DNA from: Lepisosteus oculatus
Taxonomy: Eukaryota; Chordata; Actinopteri; Semionotiformes; Lepisosteidae
Reading direction: 5' to 3'
Assembly (NCBI RefSeq): GCF_040954835.1
Contig: NC_090709.1
Location: forward strand, 46,456,976-46,520,975
DNA: 64,000 nucleotides
Below are positions 32,451 to 45,013 of the stretch, in pieces. Numbering within the stretch: position 1 is the first letter of the stretch; each line of letters begins with the position of its first letter. The notes below the pieces were generated by a model. It searched no databases and was not told the origin of the DNA. It was given only the letters and a program-made list of their open reading frames with translations. The translations under genes were made by a program, and so were the position numbers.

Positions 32451-34427
32451 ACCTAACAACGGGAGCAGGGACGAATTAGGCCAGTACCCACTATTGTTAA
32501 ACATACAGAAAAGAATATTAAAGTATTGAATATTAGTATTGGCTTTAGTATTAGCCATACAGAACATTAAAGTGCCCCTTTTCCATTCAGCGGGAGCCTG
32601 AGCCGCTGTGTCCTATCTTCTGACAGTCGCCGTTGTGAATGTCTGTAGAGTGTATCTTATTTTTAGTACTATATTTTTGTATTATATTCCCTATTAATCA
32701 AACTCTAAGAGTATGTATCGGCTTGTCCCCTCCTCCCGCCCCTCTCTGTGTACAGTAGAGCCTCCTGTCCAGCCAGCACATTTCCACATTCACAACTGCG
32801 ACATATAAAATGTTTGCACATATAGTTAAATTATTAGTTGTTTTTCAGGAAGTTAAAAAAAACACTTGAATTACTCATCCAGTCTCTCGAAATAAAGTTA
32901 TTTTTCAAGCAATGCAACAAACGTCGGGCAATGTGTTTTTTTTAATCCAACATTGACAGCCACATCTTAAATCTTGTCAGTCAGCTCTTTTTTCTCTATT
33001 TGAATTGTGGCTTACACATCGCACGACTTTAAAAGCTAGAAAGACAGGTTTCGATTCACATTAGCTGGCGAGCCTTGTTAACAAAAAAACTAATAATAAT
33101 GTAACATGCCACTGTTTGTTCATGAACAAAGTTATACTGAGATTTCCTTAGATACGCGATTAAAAAACAAATAAAAAAAATTTTGAATCCCCGGCGGAAC
33201 ACATTCCATAAGAATCAGCGCTTTTACAGTATATATCGCCTTTAGAGGTTGCTTCTCAAAACACTTTACAGGATAAAAACAACAAGAACAGCAACAACAA
33301 CAATATTGTATTTCATAGCACTTTGAAAACCAAGTAATAACCTAACTATATGTGCAAACGTTTCATATGTTGCTGTTGTGAATGCCTGTGGAGTGTATCT
33401 TATTTGCCTTGCGTCCTGGTTATCTCGCTCGCCCTCCCCCCCTCTCTCCCTCAATTCAATTCAAGGTGTTTTATTAGCATGACAGATGGGTACAATCAGT
33501 GTTGGGTATTTACTTTGCTTTGAGATTCCACTTTTAAAGGTGATATATAAAATTTTGACTAAAATAAATTGATAGAACTGGACAGGCGAGACGTTTATCC
33601 AGAGAGCGAGTGATCAGAAAAAGGAACAGCTGTTACACCCAGGTTTTACGCTCTCTCTCTGTTGAATGAATGAAAGCATTTTATTAAAAACGCGTTTGCG
33701 TTTGTCTGGGTATTTACTTTGTAATCTGTGGTTTACATCTACTGTATTGTTTTGAGATGCCACTTTTAAAGGTGATATGTAAAATAAAGTTTTTTATTAT
33801 TGTTATAGAGAAACATGATCAGATTTTCCCTGGTTCAGAAAAAAGACGATTAAAATCTGTAATCTTTGCACTTGTATGTCATCGGAAAATACAATCAGTT
33901 TCTGCTTTGTGTAAGGATGGTGTCAAAAAGTAATCTAAGTGGTGAGAAAGCTGTGCTCCTCAAAGCGCTTTACAGGATAAAAACAATAACAACAATAGTG
34001 GCTGGGCAAACAATTTTTTTTATAGAAATACAAAATGAGATACTGTATAATGATGTGCATGAATAAAGTTATACTGCAATTTTCCTTAGATACGCGATTT
34101 AAAAAAAATAAGAATTTTTTTAATCCCGGGCGGAACACATTCCATAAGAATCAGCGCTTTTATACAGTATATCGCCTTTAAACACATATATTTAAACATG
34201 CGTTTACGATTTAAATCAAAACGCGATTCAAATCAATATAAATGTTTATTTTGTAACGCATAGGTGACTATTCATTGTTATTAAAAAGACTTAAATTCGA
34301 TCATGTTGTGATATTTAGAAATATAAATTTGTTTGGTGCGAGTGAGGTTTTATTTAATCTTTGACCAAGGGAAACGTTTCATTTTTTCAAAGAAATGTTT
34401 GTTAAAAAATAAAGTCATAGTTCCATG

Positions 34428-34500
34428 GGATTTGATCACAGACCGTGTGACGTGGAAGTCAGGCACCTAACCCACAGCGCCACCGGCACAGTCACATGCT
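34428..34500 (-). repeat. tRNA-like segment in the right arm of E2
   Basis: On the minus strand GTGGCGCTGTGG and GTGATCAAATCCC sit at tRNA-like spacing around a loop CTTCCACG. It is not the same sequence as the left-arm segment, so a different tRNA relic occupies this arm. Confidence 0.45.
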
Positions 34501-35705
34501 GAGGGCTAAAAAAGCACTACAGAAACATTATCGACAGACAATGTACAGATTTGATAAAGCTATAAAATAATGTAATTAGGCACAGAAGAATTTTACAGCA
34601 CAGTACAATAATAAATGCTGACCATGACTTTAGAAGCATAAATTACCTTTCACTCAATTTAAACACAAGCTGTCTTTAGCCCTCTAAGCTGGTTCATACA
34701 GAAATGTAGAGATCCAGGCTCAGAACACACAGCTTCATTAGCGAATACATATGCAGGACAAGTGGAGAAGACGTTTTACAGTGGATGGATTTTTAGAAAC
34801 ATCCCATCAGTGACATCACTGAAGTCAACTCCTAGGTAACTCTTGTGTGGATAGTTTCACAAGAATCAGACAAAGGTTTAAGCATTGCTTGTTCTAGATA
34901 AAACTGCAAAAAAAAACAACAACCCATAATGTACTTCTTTGCGGCTCTGTTTGCCCAAATCAGATATTCACAACGTGAAATTAGAAAATAATATTACGTA
35001 ACCAAAATCCGCAATATGAAAACAGAACCTGTGTAATTGTTGACAGATGATGTACTTGTAACATTTTTACAAGACGAACTACAACATTTAAAAAATGACT
35101 TGTATGTACTTGATATCTCTAATCAATCCACTGCACTGCATTAAAACAAAACGAAAACTAAAACGCCCTGGGCATACCGTTTCGTGCTTCTTATCAGTTG
35201 CTCAAAAGTAATTTGACCGTATGAAATGCATAATATAAACCTAGAAACATATACGTGAGCAGTATTTACGTAGTATCAGTGTCAAGACATTCCTCTCAAA
35301 TACTGTAAATCAAGTTAAAAATATTTCAAGACCGATACTGGTCATAATGAAACCATGTTTCGTGTATGTTTTCTTTAAAGTACCGAGACCAGCCATATAC
35401 TGTATGTTTATGTTCCAAAATTAATATCGTTTATGGCCTTCACACGCGTTGCAGTATGCTCCTATTCTTTTTATGCTCAGCTACTAAGATTTCCCTTCAG
35501 TGGTAAAATTCAATATCTACAATGAGCAGAGTAAAGACGTTTACTGTAAATCTTTCTACGACAGACCAACGGACCATGAGTGCCCCTGTCGGTCAACCAA
35601 TCATGTACCGCGGTACCCCACGTCATCTTGCGTCACGATGCGCGACGCCGTAGCCAATTACTTCCGGTACGTGTCTGTACCGCGCACTTTGAATGGTTGC
35701 ATCTG

Positions 35706-37330
35706 TAGGTGATTGTATTGCTAGTATTAATTGTCAAACGTTGCTTTGATGATTCTTCAGTCTCCATTTGAAGATATCTCTAGGCCGAGTCAGTCTTGGA
35801 GAAATGCTCATCTCCTGCTAACGTTACAAAATTGCCTTCTATACAAGGTAAAGGGTAATGAACACTGAGAGGTACAGGGTTTATAGTAACTTTAAAATCT
35901 TTACAAATGTGCACATCACCAACCTTTCCTCAGTTCAGAACTGGGACTGTTGGATTTCATTCCATTCAGATTTAGACAAGATTCCCATTTCCTCTAAATG
36001 TTGTAATTGTGGCTCCACCTTAAGACAAATAACATATGGTACAGGGTGTCACGATCCATCTCATTAACTGCAGTTTTTGTGTTAATTTCCTTCAAGGTTA
36101 CATTGACTTACTTAATTCCAAGTTTTGCATTAGGCAACAACTGTGAAATTCTCTTTTTGGTGGGTTTGTTACTGGAAGAGCCTAGATTTAGTGCCCTGAT
36201 GGAGCTCCCATCGAGGGGACTTTTTTTCAACCACTCGTGACCTGACAATACAGACACCTCTTTTCCAGCAAATAAAGGTCTGGCTTACGTGTTTTTACAT
36301 TGGAGGCTACATTTCCTTTAATTTCCCAAGAGTCGGCACAGTCTCACCAGTGAAAGTTGTGTCTAGCTCCATTTCTAGTTTTACTCCAGACACTTCTGGT
36401 ATTATCCAAATCATTCTCCTATCATCCTCCCTAATGCTATACAGTTGCAATCATCCCAGATCATCCCCAATTGAGTTTGTATCAGTATGTGATGCACCTT
36501 GTTCAATTTCAGAGTATGTGCTTTAGTGGTTTTGCTTTTTTCCAACACTGTTGCCTGTTTTTCTGGGATTTCATTTTCGCTGCTCTACACATTCTTAATG
36601 TAGCCACGTTTGTGGCAGTTTCCACAGTCTTTTTCTCTAAACCAACATGTGACCCCAGTCAGTGGGGTCATGTGAGGATTTGCCACCATGAAAACAAGGC
36701 TGCCCTTTCCAGTATTTTTTAACAAAAATCTTATGTGTAACACATGCAACTATTTTCTGATGCAATTCGTTTGCATCTTTGGTAGCCATTTCCATCAAAA
36801 TCACAATGTTTAAAGCGTGCCGCAGTGTTAAATTGTGCTCAGTGAGCAGCTGAGTCTGTGTGTTTTCACTGAGCAACCCACTCACCAGTCTGTCCATCAA
36901 AACATTTGACAGCCCGGAGCCAAACTGACACTGTTCTGATGATCTATGTAGCGCTGCGAAATATTCTGATATGCTTTCAGTCTTTCACTGGTTTCATTTA
37001 TGAAATGGAAATCTCTCCACTATGATCAATGGCTTTCAGCTCAAATGATTCCACAGGGCAACCACATTTTCTTTAAATGTCTTTTCAGAAGGTTTTGCCG
37101 GTGTCATATCGAATTAGGGGATACTATTGTGTATGCAGATAACATGGCTAAGGTGAATTTTTCTGCTTACCCATAAAATATTTCAGGCAAAGAAAAAATT
37201 ACAGAAAACTATCTTTTTATGTTTATTTTAGTTCCTCTCCAGGAGTTCGTTTCTTTAATGCACATTAAGACTGAATTCATAGGAATATGTAATTGCCGAT
37301 TAACACCTCATTTCTCATAATTGTAATACT
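35706..37330 (-). mobile_element. Ty3/Gypsy fossil, continued (pol then gag)
   Basis: On the minus strand a frame at 36637-36900 shows a nucleocapsid-type stretch (CFHGGKSSHDPTD), and the lower-coordinate part matches the pol fossil at 40860-41660. The element is old and broken in many places, without LTRs that I can define. A related copy at 40736-41875 lacks the gag part. Confidence 0.6.
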
Positions 37331-37768
37331 TAAGTAACTGGTTTAAAGTATAATAAAAACAATGATACAATTGAACTATTCTTGCCTTGCCTTTCCTCTT
37401 CGTACTTGTCATATTGATGGTAATGCTGCATAATTACAAGTGACCAGATCCCAAAGAGCAGCTCAGATGTGTGAGTTCAATTTGTGAAATTTTCTGCATT
37501 TTTTAAATTTGTATTTACACTACTTGTATTTTTTTCACCACTGACTAGGTATACATGAATTTGTGTGAAAATGATGTAATTATGTAATTACACTACATAA
37601 TTCATGATTATTTTAGTTTTTACAACTTTACTTATATGCAGATACTACAGAATGTCTTTGCTATCTCATATTTAAATTTTAAGATTTTTTTTTGTATTGG
37701 AATGACTTCATTTTCATCACTTCTCCAAGCTCATGCTAAAGGTCTTGTCATCTTGTCCTGTGTTATAG
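37331..37768. other. Intron end before the terminal exon
   Basis: The stretch parallels 29330-29582, with an extra AT-rich insert of about 180 bp. The acceptor is TTATAG at 37768. Confidence 0.6.
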
Positions 37769-39360
37769 GCTCAGAGGCCAGTGCTCTCCCTGATGCTGGG
37801 GAAAGTGCTCCTCTTGAAGAGCAGCACAGTAAGGAGGAGTGGGGCTCCAGTCTGATGCAGGATACAGGTCTCACTACTGCAGAAGGGACAGAGACACCTA
37901 ATGAGCAGCACACAGAGAGCAGACAGAGTGTTGAGGATCTGGACTCTGTGCCTGTGATTAAAACAGAGCCTGAGAGTGAGACAGCTGGGTTCTTAGTATT
38001 TGATGATTTTACAGGGAAAGTTAATATTCTGGACAATAATACTATTACAATAAATTTCAATGCTCTAGAATCTCTGTCTATACAGAGGCTCAAAGAGGAG
38101 GAGCTGAATGACCTGGATGGGTTTAATCTCACAGAGCAGAACGTTGAGCCCCAGTTGATTGACCCTGCAGAGCAGCAGACTGATATACCTGGTGAAGAGA
38201 ACAGTACTGAGTCACAGCACACAATGGAGAGTCATTATAGGGAGGAACAACAACAACTCCAACAGGGCTTGATGATAATAAGGCCTTGTTCCGTTAAGGT
38301 GGAGAGACTGTCATTGCAGAAGTGGTTTAAACAATCGGATAATCCCTTAGTATCAAAGGACTTTGTAGAGAAGTGTAATCTGAACACTAAGAATATTGCA
38401 AAGCATATAAAAGAACTAGAGTTGGTCTCTGTACAAGGGTGCAGGGAAGAGGGAGAGAAGGAATTTAATGTTTTCAGTCTAAGGGAGCAGGAAAGTGGGT
38501 CCCAGCTGATTCAACCTGCAGAGCAGCAGACTGATATATCTGGCGAAGAGAACAGCACTGAGTTACAGCACACAGAGGGGGATCAGGACCGAGAGGAAAG
38601 AGAGGAACAACAGGGAGGCCCACAGGACTTGATAAGAATGATCCCTTCTTCTGCAAACATGCAGAGATTGTCAGTGCAGCAGACTAAAGCCCAGAAACTT
38701 AGGAAGACTCATCCCAAACCTTGTTCAGATAAAGTGGTGAAAATGTCTGTTCAGCACAAACGACAACAATGTTTTCGGCAACCAAGTAAATTAAAAAGTC
38801 ACCAGCGCACTCATACTGGTGAGAAACCATTAACCTGCAGTCAGTGTGGGAAAAGATTTAATCGGGCAAGTCATTTAAAAACCCACTTACGAATTCACAC
38901 AGGAGAGAAACCATTCACCTGCCGCCATTGTGGGAAGAGTTTTAATAGGGCAAGCAGTTTACAAAAACACCAACTCATTCACACAGGTGAGAAACCATTT
39001 AACTGCAGTCAGTGTGGGAAAAAGTTTACTCAGAAAAACCATTTAAAAACCCACCAGCTTAGTCATACAGGAGAGAAACCATTCAGCTGCAGTCGGTGTG
39101 GGAAAACGTTTACTCAGAAAAACCATTTAAAAACCCACCAGCTTAGTCATACAGGAGAGAAACCATTCAGCTGCAGTCAGTGTGGGAAAAAGTTTACTCA
39201 GAAAAACCATTTAAAAACCCACCAGCTTAGTCATACAGGAGAGAAACCATTCAGCTGCAGTCAGTGTGGGAAAAGTTTTAGTCTGCAACGCAGTTTAAAA
39301 ACACACCAGCTTATTCACAGAGGAGAGAAACACATGATAAGATGGTACACAGAAGTTTAG
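37769..39360 (+). CDS. C2H2 zinc-finger protein, terminal exon
   Basis: Following the acceptor, the exon gives residues 130-659 of the spliced protein. An acidic region comes first, with a repeated module ([16 protein letters not shown]...[10 protein letters not shown], then [15 protein letters not shown]...[10 protein letters not shown]). One degenerate finger ([18 protein letters not shown]) precedes six full C2H2 fingers at residues about 486-646, joined by HTGEKP linkers. Helix residues -1,2,3,6 are R-S-H-T, R-S-S-K, Q-N-H-T three times, then L-R-S-T. Fingers 3-5 are almost identical, so the array was recently expanded. A stop follows 13 residues after the last finger. It is probably a nuclear DNA-binding regulator. 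Confidence 0.9.
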
Positions 39361-39450
39361 AGTTGTACAATGATTTATGAATTTGAAACTTCAAATACTT
39401 GTTTTTTTTCTAATCTATTGCACCATGGCTAGATTCATGAAATAAATGAA
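39361..39450 (+). terminator. 3' UTR with AATAAA
   Basis: AATAAA at 39441-39446, 81 bp after the stop codon, is the likely polyadenylation signal of the zinc-finger gene. Confidence 0.6.
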
Positions 39451-40689
39451 TATCTGAGGTGTTTAACCTCATAGCAGAAGTCACAGATTGGGTGTCTTTA
39501 CGGGTTTTACATTTACAACACCCTCAAGTTAAACTTACATCATCATAAACAACACATTTAAAAAAATACAAGTGATACACTTGTGCATGTAAGCTCCAAC
39601 ATTCTCTATATCCAGCCATTAAATTTATTTTCACGGTAGTGAAACTATGTTTTTATATAACATTGTTTACCTTTTTGCTTAGAAACATTATCAATATGAG
39701 TTTCGCTCTTCAAACCTGAGTACTTTCACAACAGAAATGTGGATTTCACCCCTGCTTCAAGCATAATAAGTTCAAACTCAGGTGTATATGTATTCAGGGT
39801 ATGTTTTTACTGTTGAATTTCTTAGCCTGTTATTTTCCTCCTGTTGTGTAGTGTTACGTTTGGCAGGGGCAGATGAATGGTAGCTCTTCCAGTTCAGACA
39901 ATTTACGTTCTCTGGAGTGACTGAGCTCCACAGCTGCACTTTTTCTTGTCTGTTCAGCTCTGATTGAGGTTTTCTTTTTAGATTCTTAATGTTGCTTTAG
40001 CTTCACAGAAAGCTCTTCATCTTCATCTTCATCAAGTTCAGGTTGAAAATCCCTATAACTAGACATAAATACATTGCAGTTTTTGAGGTTCACTGTATGT
40101 TCTTAATGGACTCTCATATTTAAACGTGAGTTTCCCGTTTCATTTCTTTGTCAAAGTTCAGTTTGATTGTGTTGCAGAATGAGAACTCATCAGCTACATA
40201 TGTGTCATCTAACCTTGTAATGCAATTAAACACACCTGCTTATGCATGATGTATCAGCAGTGCATTCTTCTGAAACTTCACGTACATTCACCTTTTAATT
40301 AATAAGTGCATGGCTGAGGTCATTCACCCATTTGGTCAACTCTCAAATGAAGGAATTCTGTATCATATATATCATGAGTACACTGTCCCAGAAAAAAACA
40401 TTCAAATGCCAGAACACATTTTTATATCAGTGGTTCTTATCTGCTATACTGCAGTTTTATTGCAGCCTGTACCCCCTTTGGTTCTCAAAATCTAAAAATA
40501 AAAGAGTTTTTTAATCAAAGTAGTGTTTACTAAAACAGATTTCAAACCAATGAGTTTAATAAAACAACATAGTTGTGAAACATTTTGTAGTTGTGGTGCT
40601 CTCAACACTACTTTCACTTCTTCCTGTGCCTCTTGAAGGCCATCATTGTTAATCACGTGAGATTTCTCTTTATGGAAATTCACACTTGG
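39451..40689. other. No feature seen
   Basis: AT-rich downstream DNA with only short frames and no recognised repeat. Confidence 0.5.
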
Positions 40690-41875
40690 CATATTTAGAT
40701 ATTAGTCTTGTCTCTGAGCCTGGTAAGTGTTCTATCTATTTTTTTTTAAATGTTCTCCATCCTTCACAATAATGTCGTCCAGATAACGCTGTGTACCTGG
40801 AGTTCCCTGCAGGGCTTGTTCCATCACCCTCTGCCATAGAGCTTGAGCCCCAGAAACTAGGTGATTGTATTGAAACAGGCCTTTGCTAGTATTAATTGTC
40901 AAACATTGCTTTGATGATTCTTCAGTTTCCATTTGAAGACATCCCTGGGCCGAGTCAGTCTTGGAGAAATGCTCACCTCCTGCTAACGTTACAAAATTGC
41001 CTTCTACACAAGGTAAAGGGTAATGAACACTGAGGAGTACAGGGTTTATAGTAACTTTAAAATCTCTACAAATGTGCACATCACCAGCCTTTCCTCAGTT
41101 CAGAACTGGGACTGTTGGATTTTCTCATTCCATTCAGATTTAGACAAGATTCCCATTTCCTCTAAATGTTGTAATTGTGACTCCACCTTAAGACAAATAA
41201 CATATGGTACAGGGTGTCGCGATCCATCTCATTAACTGTAGCTTTTGTGTTAATTCCCTTCAAGATTGCAATGCCTTCCTTATTTCCATGTTTTGCATCA
41301 GGCAATAACTGTGAAATTCTCTTTTTGGTGGGTTTGTTACTGGAAGAGCCTAGATTTAGTGCCCTGATGGAGCTCCCATTGAGGGGACTTTTTTTCAACC
41401 GCTCATGACCTGACGATACAGACACCTCTTTTCCAGCAAATAAAGGTCTGGCTTACGTGTTTTTCAATTGGAAGCTACATTTCCTTTAATTTCCCAAGAG
41501 CCGGCACAGTCTCATCAGTGTAAGTTTCAAAAGGGCTGACCTTGTGTCTAGCTCCATTTCTAGTTTTACTCCAGACACTGCTGGTATAATCCAAATTATT
41601 CTTCTATCATCCTCCCTAATGCTATACAGTTGCAATCATCCCAGATCATCCTCAATTTAGTTTGCATCAGTTTCAGATGCGTCTTCTTCAATTTCAGAGT
41701 CTTTATGTGCTTCAGTGGTTTTGCTTTTGTCCACTGTTGCCTGTTTTTTCTGGGATTGCATTTTGGTTCCTCTCCAGGAGTTAGTTTCTGTAATGCACAT
41801 TAAAACTAAATTCATAGGAAGACTTAATTGGCGATTAACACTCCATTTCTTATAATTGTAATACTTAAGTAAACC
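40690..41875 (-). mobile_element. Ty3/Gypsy pol fossil, second copy (holds the empty E2 site)
   Basis: On the minus strand one frame has a reverse transcriptase piece with NTSKGLFQYNHLVSGAQALW and a YLDDIIV active-site block. It is a duplicate of 30000-30164 plus 35706-37330 without E2 and with the gag region missing. The element is old and broken in several places. Confidence 0.75.
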
Positions 41876-41989
41876 TGAAATTCAGAATTGCGCGTTTACT
41901 ACTTGCTAACAGTGCTTGTGTGAGTCTTTTGTTTTTGTTTGGGAGATGCAAATAATTGTAATACTTATGTAAACCTGACTGAGGTCAAA

Positions 41990-42055
41990 CCCGTGACCTT
42001 CTGTTTACAAGGCATAGATTTGCCACTACGCCGACATGTTCAAGTGCTTTCACTT
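41990..42055 (-). repeat. tRNA-Thr-like relic
   Basis: On the minus strand CCTTGTAAACAGAAGGTCAC and GGGTTTGACC recall the anticodon (TGT) and T arms of tRNA-Thr. The 5' half is poor. Probably a tRNA-derived repeat. Confidence 0.45.
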
Positions 42056-42142
42056 TTTTTCCTCTCATGAGCATCGTGCTGGTATTTTTTTTTCATCTCA
42101 GAGCGGTGTGTCCAAGGGGCTGTATAAGGAGAAGGCTCTTCT

Positions 42143-42216
42143 GGTGCCTTGGCTTAGTTGGTTACAGCACCCATCTACTAAACAGAAGGTTCTGGGTTTG
42201 AATCCCACTGGTGCCT
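42143..42216 (+). pseudogene. tRNA-Thr-like, anticodon loop altered
   Basis: The 74 nt align along their length with tRNA-Thr: GGTGCCTTGGCTTAGTTGG, TAAACAG and GGGTTTGAATCCCACTGGTG. The anticodon position reads ACT instead of AGT. Three of five anticodon-stem pairs are lost and the last acceptor pair is T-T. It is a decayed copy rather than a serine tRNA. Confidence 0.7.
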
Positions 42217-42317
42217 TTCTTCCTGTCTGGTTGTGTTGAATGTGACATTTTGGACAATCACAAAAATTCATACACATTGAGGAAGATGAAATTCAATTCT
42301 GGTTGTCACATGCATGA

Positions 42318-42391
42318 GTCTCTAAGGCGTAATCAGTTAGTATGTTTGAGTGTTAACCGAATGGTAGGTGGATCAAACCTACCAAGAGAGG
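42318..42391 (+). pseudogene. tRNA-Asn (GTT), decayed
   Basis: GTCTCTAAGGCGTAATCAGT, TTAGTATGTTTGAGTGTTAAC and GGTGGATCAAACC follow tRNA-Asn with anticodon GTT. The acceptor and T loop are damaged. Confidence 0.7.
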
Positions 42392-42682
42392 CACTTCTGG
42401 GATTTTGATATAAACATTGTCCTTAACCCTCTTTATATTCAGATTTGTTCAAGAACTTGACAAGCATTACTAAGTTACTATTATAAGGTTAGCACTGTAC
42501 AGATGTATTTTGGTATTTTGGCATGTTTACCTTAATTTTAATCCTTAAGTTTCAAGAAACTATGAAAAAAAGCGACATTAATAACAGAGGATTTTGATTT
42601 TTGACATTTGCACCTCAAATATTCACTCGTCCACGCACGAAGAAAACACAGGAATGTATTGAGTCTCATGATGAACATCTTC

Positions 42683-42822
42683 TGTGAAATATAATGAGTA
42701 AACATCATAAGACAACAGAAAGAGAGAGTGGAAAGTGGGAATATTGCATAAGGGTGTGATTTGTGTAGTTAATAAAACAGTCAAAAGAATATGAGAATGG
42801 TTCTTTATTAAGATACACAACA
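42683..42822 (+). repeat. 5' LTR of the Gypsy fossil
   Basis: 140 bp ending in TTTATTAAGATACACAACA, which matches the end of the 3' LTR exactly. It is followed by the primer-site-like sequence. Confidence 0.8.
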
Positions 42823-43266
42823 TTTATGGCGACGAGAAACGAGTGCTTGACGAACTCAAAGCAAGCAGAACACTGCAGATTCTAGTTCTCTTGCTGGTGG
42901 AACCACACTTTTGAATTTTCGGACTGTTGGTTTAGCTGCGCCATGGAAGATAAGGCAGCCACGCCAAGAACCTTGCTCATGCCCAGCTTTCTCCACTGCT
43001 TCCACTGAACCTTGAGCTCCGGATTTGAATACGGAATACAAGATATGGATGGAGGCGTACAGATTTTTTTAAATAGCCAGTGGATCTATAGGAGCTCCAG
43101 ATGCCGTGAATCATGCTACCTTACTGCACTGTAATCCTGTGCAGTGGATTTTCGCCAACCTCTGTGGAGAAAAAGGTACATATGAACAGACTGTAGCTGC
43201 CTTAGATGCTTACTTTACACTGCAGAGAAATGTGGTTTTGGAATAGCATAAATTTAGACAAGGATC

Positions 43267-45013
43267 TGTAAGGAATCCCCCACGAATAGGTATGCAGATC
43301 GTATGCAGACGCAGGACCAGGTAGATATCAAAACAGGCGTACAATCCAAAACGTCAGGCGAGATCGTGGTCGAAAGGTAGTTCAAAATCCAGGAGATCCG
43401 AAGAGAATGTAATGTTGCCATAGCCAAAATGTAATGGTAGTGGCTCTCTGAAGGCACCAGTTCTGTAGGGTTTGGGCATTTACTGGGACAATTATTAATT
43501 GTAGCAGTAAATCACAAAATTGATTCTTTTGATGGCTTTAGAATCCAACCATGCGACATAACTCAAACAACGCACACACACAGGTACTAATACACGAGGA
43601 TACATTTATTAATACATAGAATATGCATGTAAAACTAACAGATCTTACCGAGAGGGTTATCGGAATACAAAAGGTATATATTCAGTCAGTTACAAAGAGT
43701 TACATATATCAAGAGGACATACGTTCAGTATATCATTCATTAAGACTGTTTCATAAATGAACTTGGTTATAACTTCTACATTAGATACTCAAAACAAGTA
43801 TATAACTCTTAGGAATTAAATTGATATCAACTGGTTGGGATAACAATTGAATTCTCAAGCAGTAATGCATTGAAGTTGAATACTCATCCAATCTCTGGGG
43901 ATTCAGAGCTCCTGTGGGCACAAAGAAACAGTTGCAGGCTGTTGCTGTCCAATCCGCGCTCTCTGGCTCGGTGCCAGGCTGTGCTGTGCGGCTTGCGACG
44001 GTGCACTGCAGATGCTCACTGACCGGCTAGTTAGTGTTGGACTGTGGGTCCCAGCAAGTCAGGAAGAGGACCGGTTCGTTCCTGATGAAGAGCTAGTTCT
44101 GAATAGTGATTCAGCTGTCCACAGTTCCGACCTGTTCACGAGGCCTGCTGCTGGTGCTAACCTTGGGTGGATCCTCTGGTTACTCTCTTGCAACCTCCGC
44201 TCTAGACTCTTAGAACAAAGGAAAGTTCTGGCACACTGGCCGTTCCGTGGTTGTCCGGGCTGAGTCTCAGGATGGTCAGGAGGCGCGCTGTGAGAATGTC
44301 CTGCCCTTGGGAGCCTTCTGCTCCTGGGCCGTCCTGCCCTGGATTTCTCTTTTGAATTCCCTTTAGAAAAGTCCACAGAATTCTCACAGAATCCCCCTCT
44401 GAATCTCCCAGGCTCTCTGTGTTGCCTGTTTTTACCTGGAGGAACTTCAGCTCATTCATTGGCTGAAAGTTCCATGGGCATCAGAGTCCCACGTGGGTTA
44501 CTCGGCCCTACCAGTCCCTGATTAGTTGATCAAGGTGAGATATGAGTCACTTACTCCTGACACTTAGTAATGCAGTCCAGATGTCCATCTGGCACTCCCT
44601 AGACAGATAGGCGCCAATAGATGACCATTGATCATGATAGGCAGGCTTAGCTAAGTGCATCCCCCTTTGGGAGCTGTCCTTTATCAAAGGAACCTTAAAT
44701 CAGCCTGCATGAATAGTTTCTCTGTGGCTGCACCACAGAGATGAACAGAGAAATGGGGCCTCATTTGGGAAAGCTCAGAAACACTTAATTCTGCCTTATT
44801 AATAATCCTCGCCGCTACAAGAATATTACAATCCAAATCAGTAGGCAAGGTTCAAGGTCAAGGGCCAAAAGGATAGTTCAGAAACCAGGAGAAGTATAGT
44901 AAGCGAGGTATAAAGAAAGGCGAGGTAGAGCTCTCTAAGAGAAGACTCAATTGTTATTTTCAAACTGCTGCTGGCACTGGTTAGTTTATCTGGGCTGGCT
45001 GGCGGTTGTGACA
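43267..45013. mobile_element. LTR nested in the Gypsy gag region
   Basis: The ends are TGTAAGG and TTGTGACA, and the flanks GGATC and AGATC agree at four of five bases. Without the inner insertion its length is about 347 bp, similar to the solo LTR at 3426-3754. It carries no coding region. It inserted after the Gypsy element. Confidence 0.65.
43420..44819 (-). mobile_element. Long LTR (1.4 kb), solo, nested second-deep
   Basis: The reverse complement of the LTR seen at 12442-13831 and 56123-57496. The 5' end (TGTAGCGGCGAGG) is at 44819. The 3' boundary is less certain, and the flanks share AGAA. It is the youngest of the three layers here. Confidence 0.7.

Larger units (their letters stand above)
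30165..35705. mobile_element. Long inverted-repeat element E2 (5.5 kb), TA-flanked
   Basis: The ends are CAGATGCAGCCATTCAAA and, inverted, CAGATGCAACCATTCAAA, each bordered by TA. The left arm is nearly identical to that of E1 up to about 31815. The right part (33000-34160) is the reverse complement of E1's 24640-25900. The duplicated host sequence at 40736-40900 lacks the element and has a single TA at 40858-40859. That proves insertion with duplication of TA. No transposase is seen. Confidence 0.82.

Noticed and set aside
38836-39318. CRISPR-like direct repeats
   Set aside because: The regular 84-bp period is the coding repeat of C2H2 zinc fingers. No CRISPR array exists in this vertebrate DNA.
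42143-42216. A serine tRNA with anticodon ACT
   Set aside because: The body is tRNA-Thr, the anticodon stem is mostly unpaired and there is no serine long variable arm. It is a decayed Thr copy.
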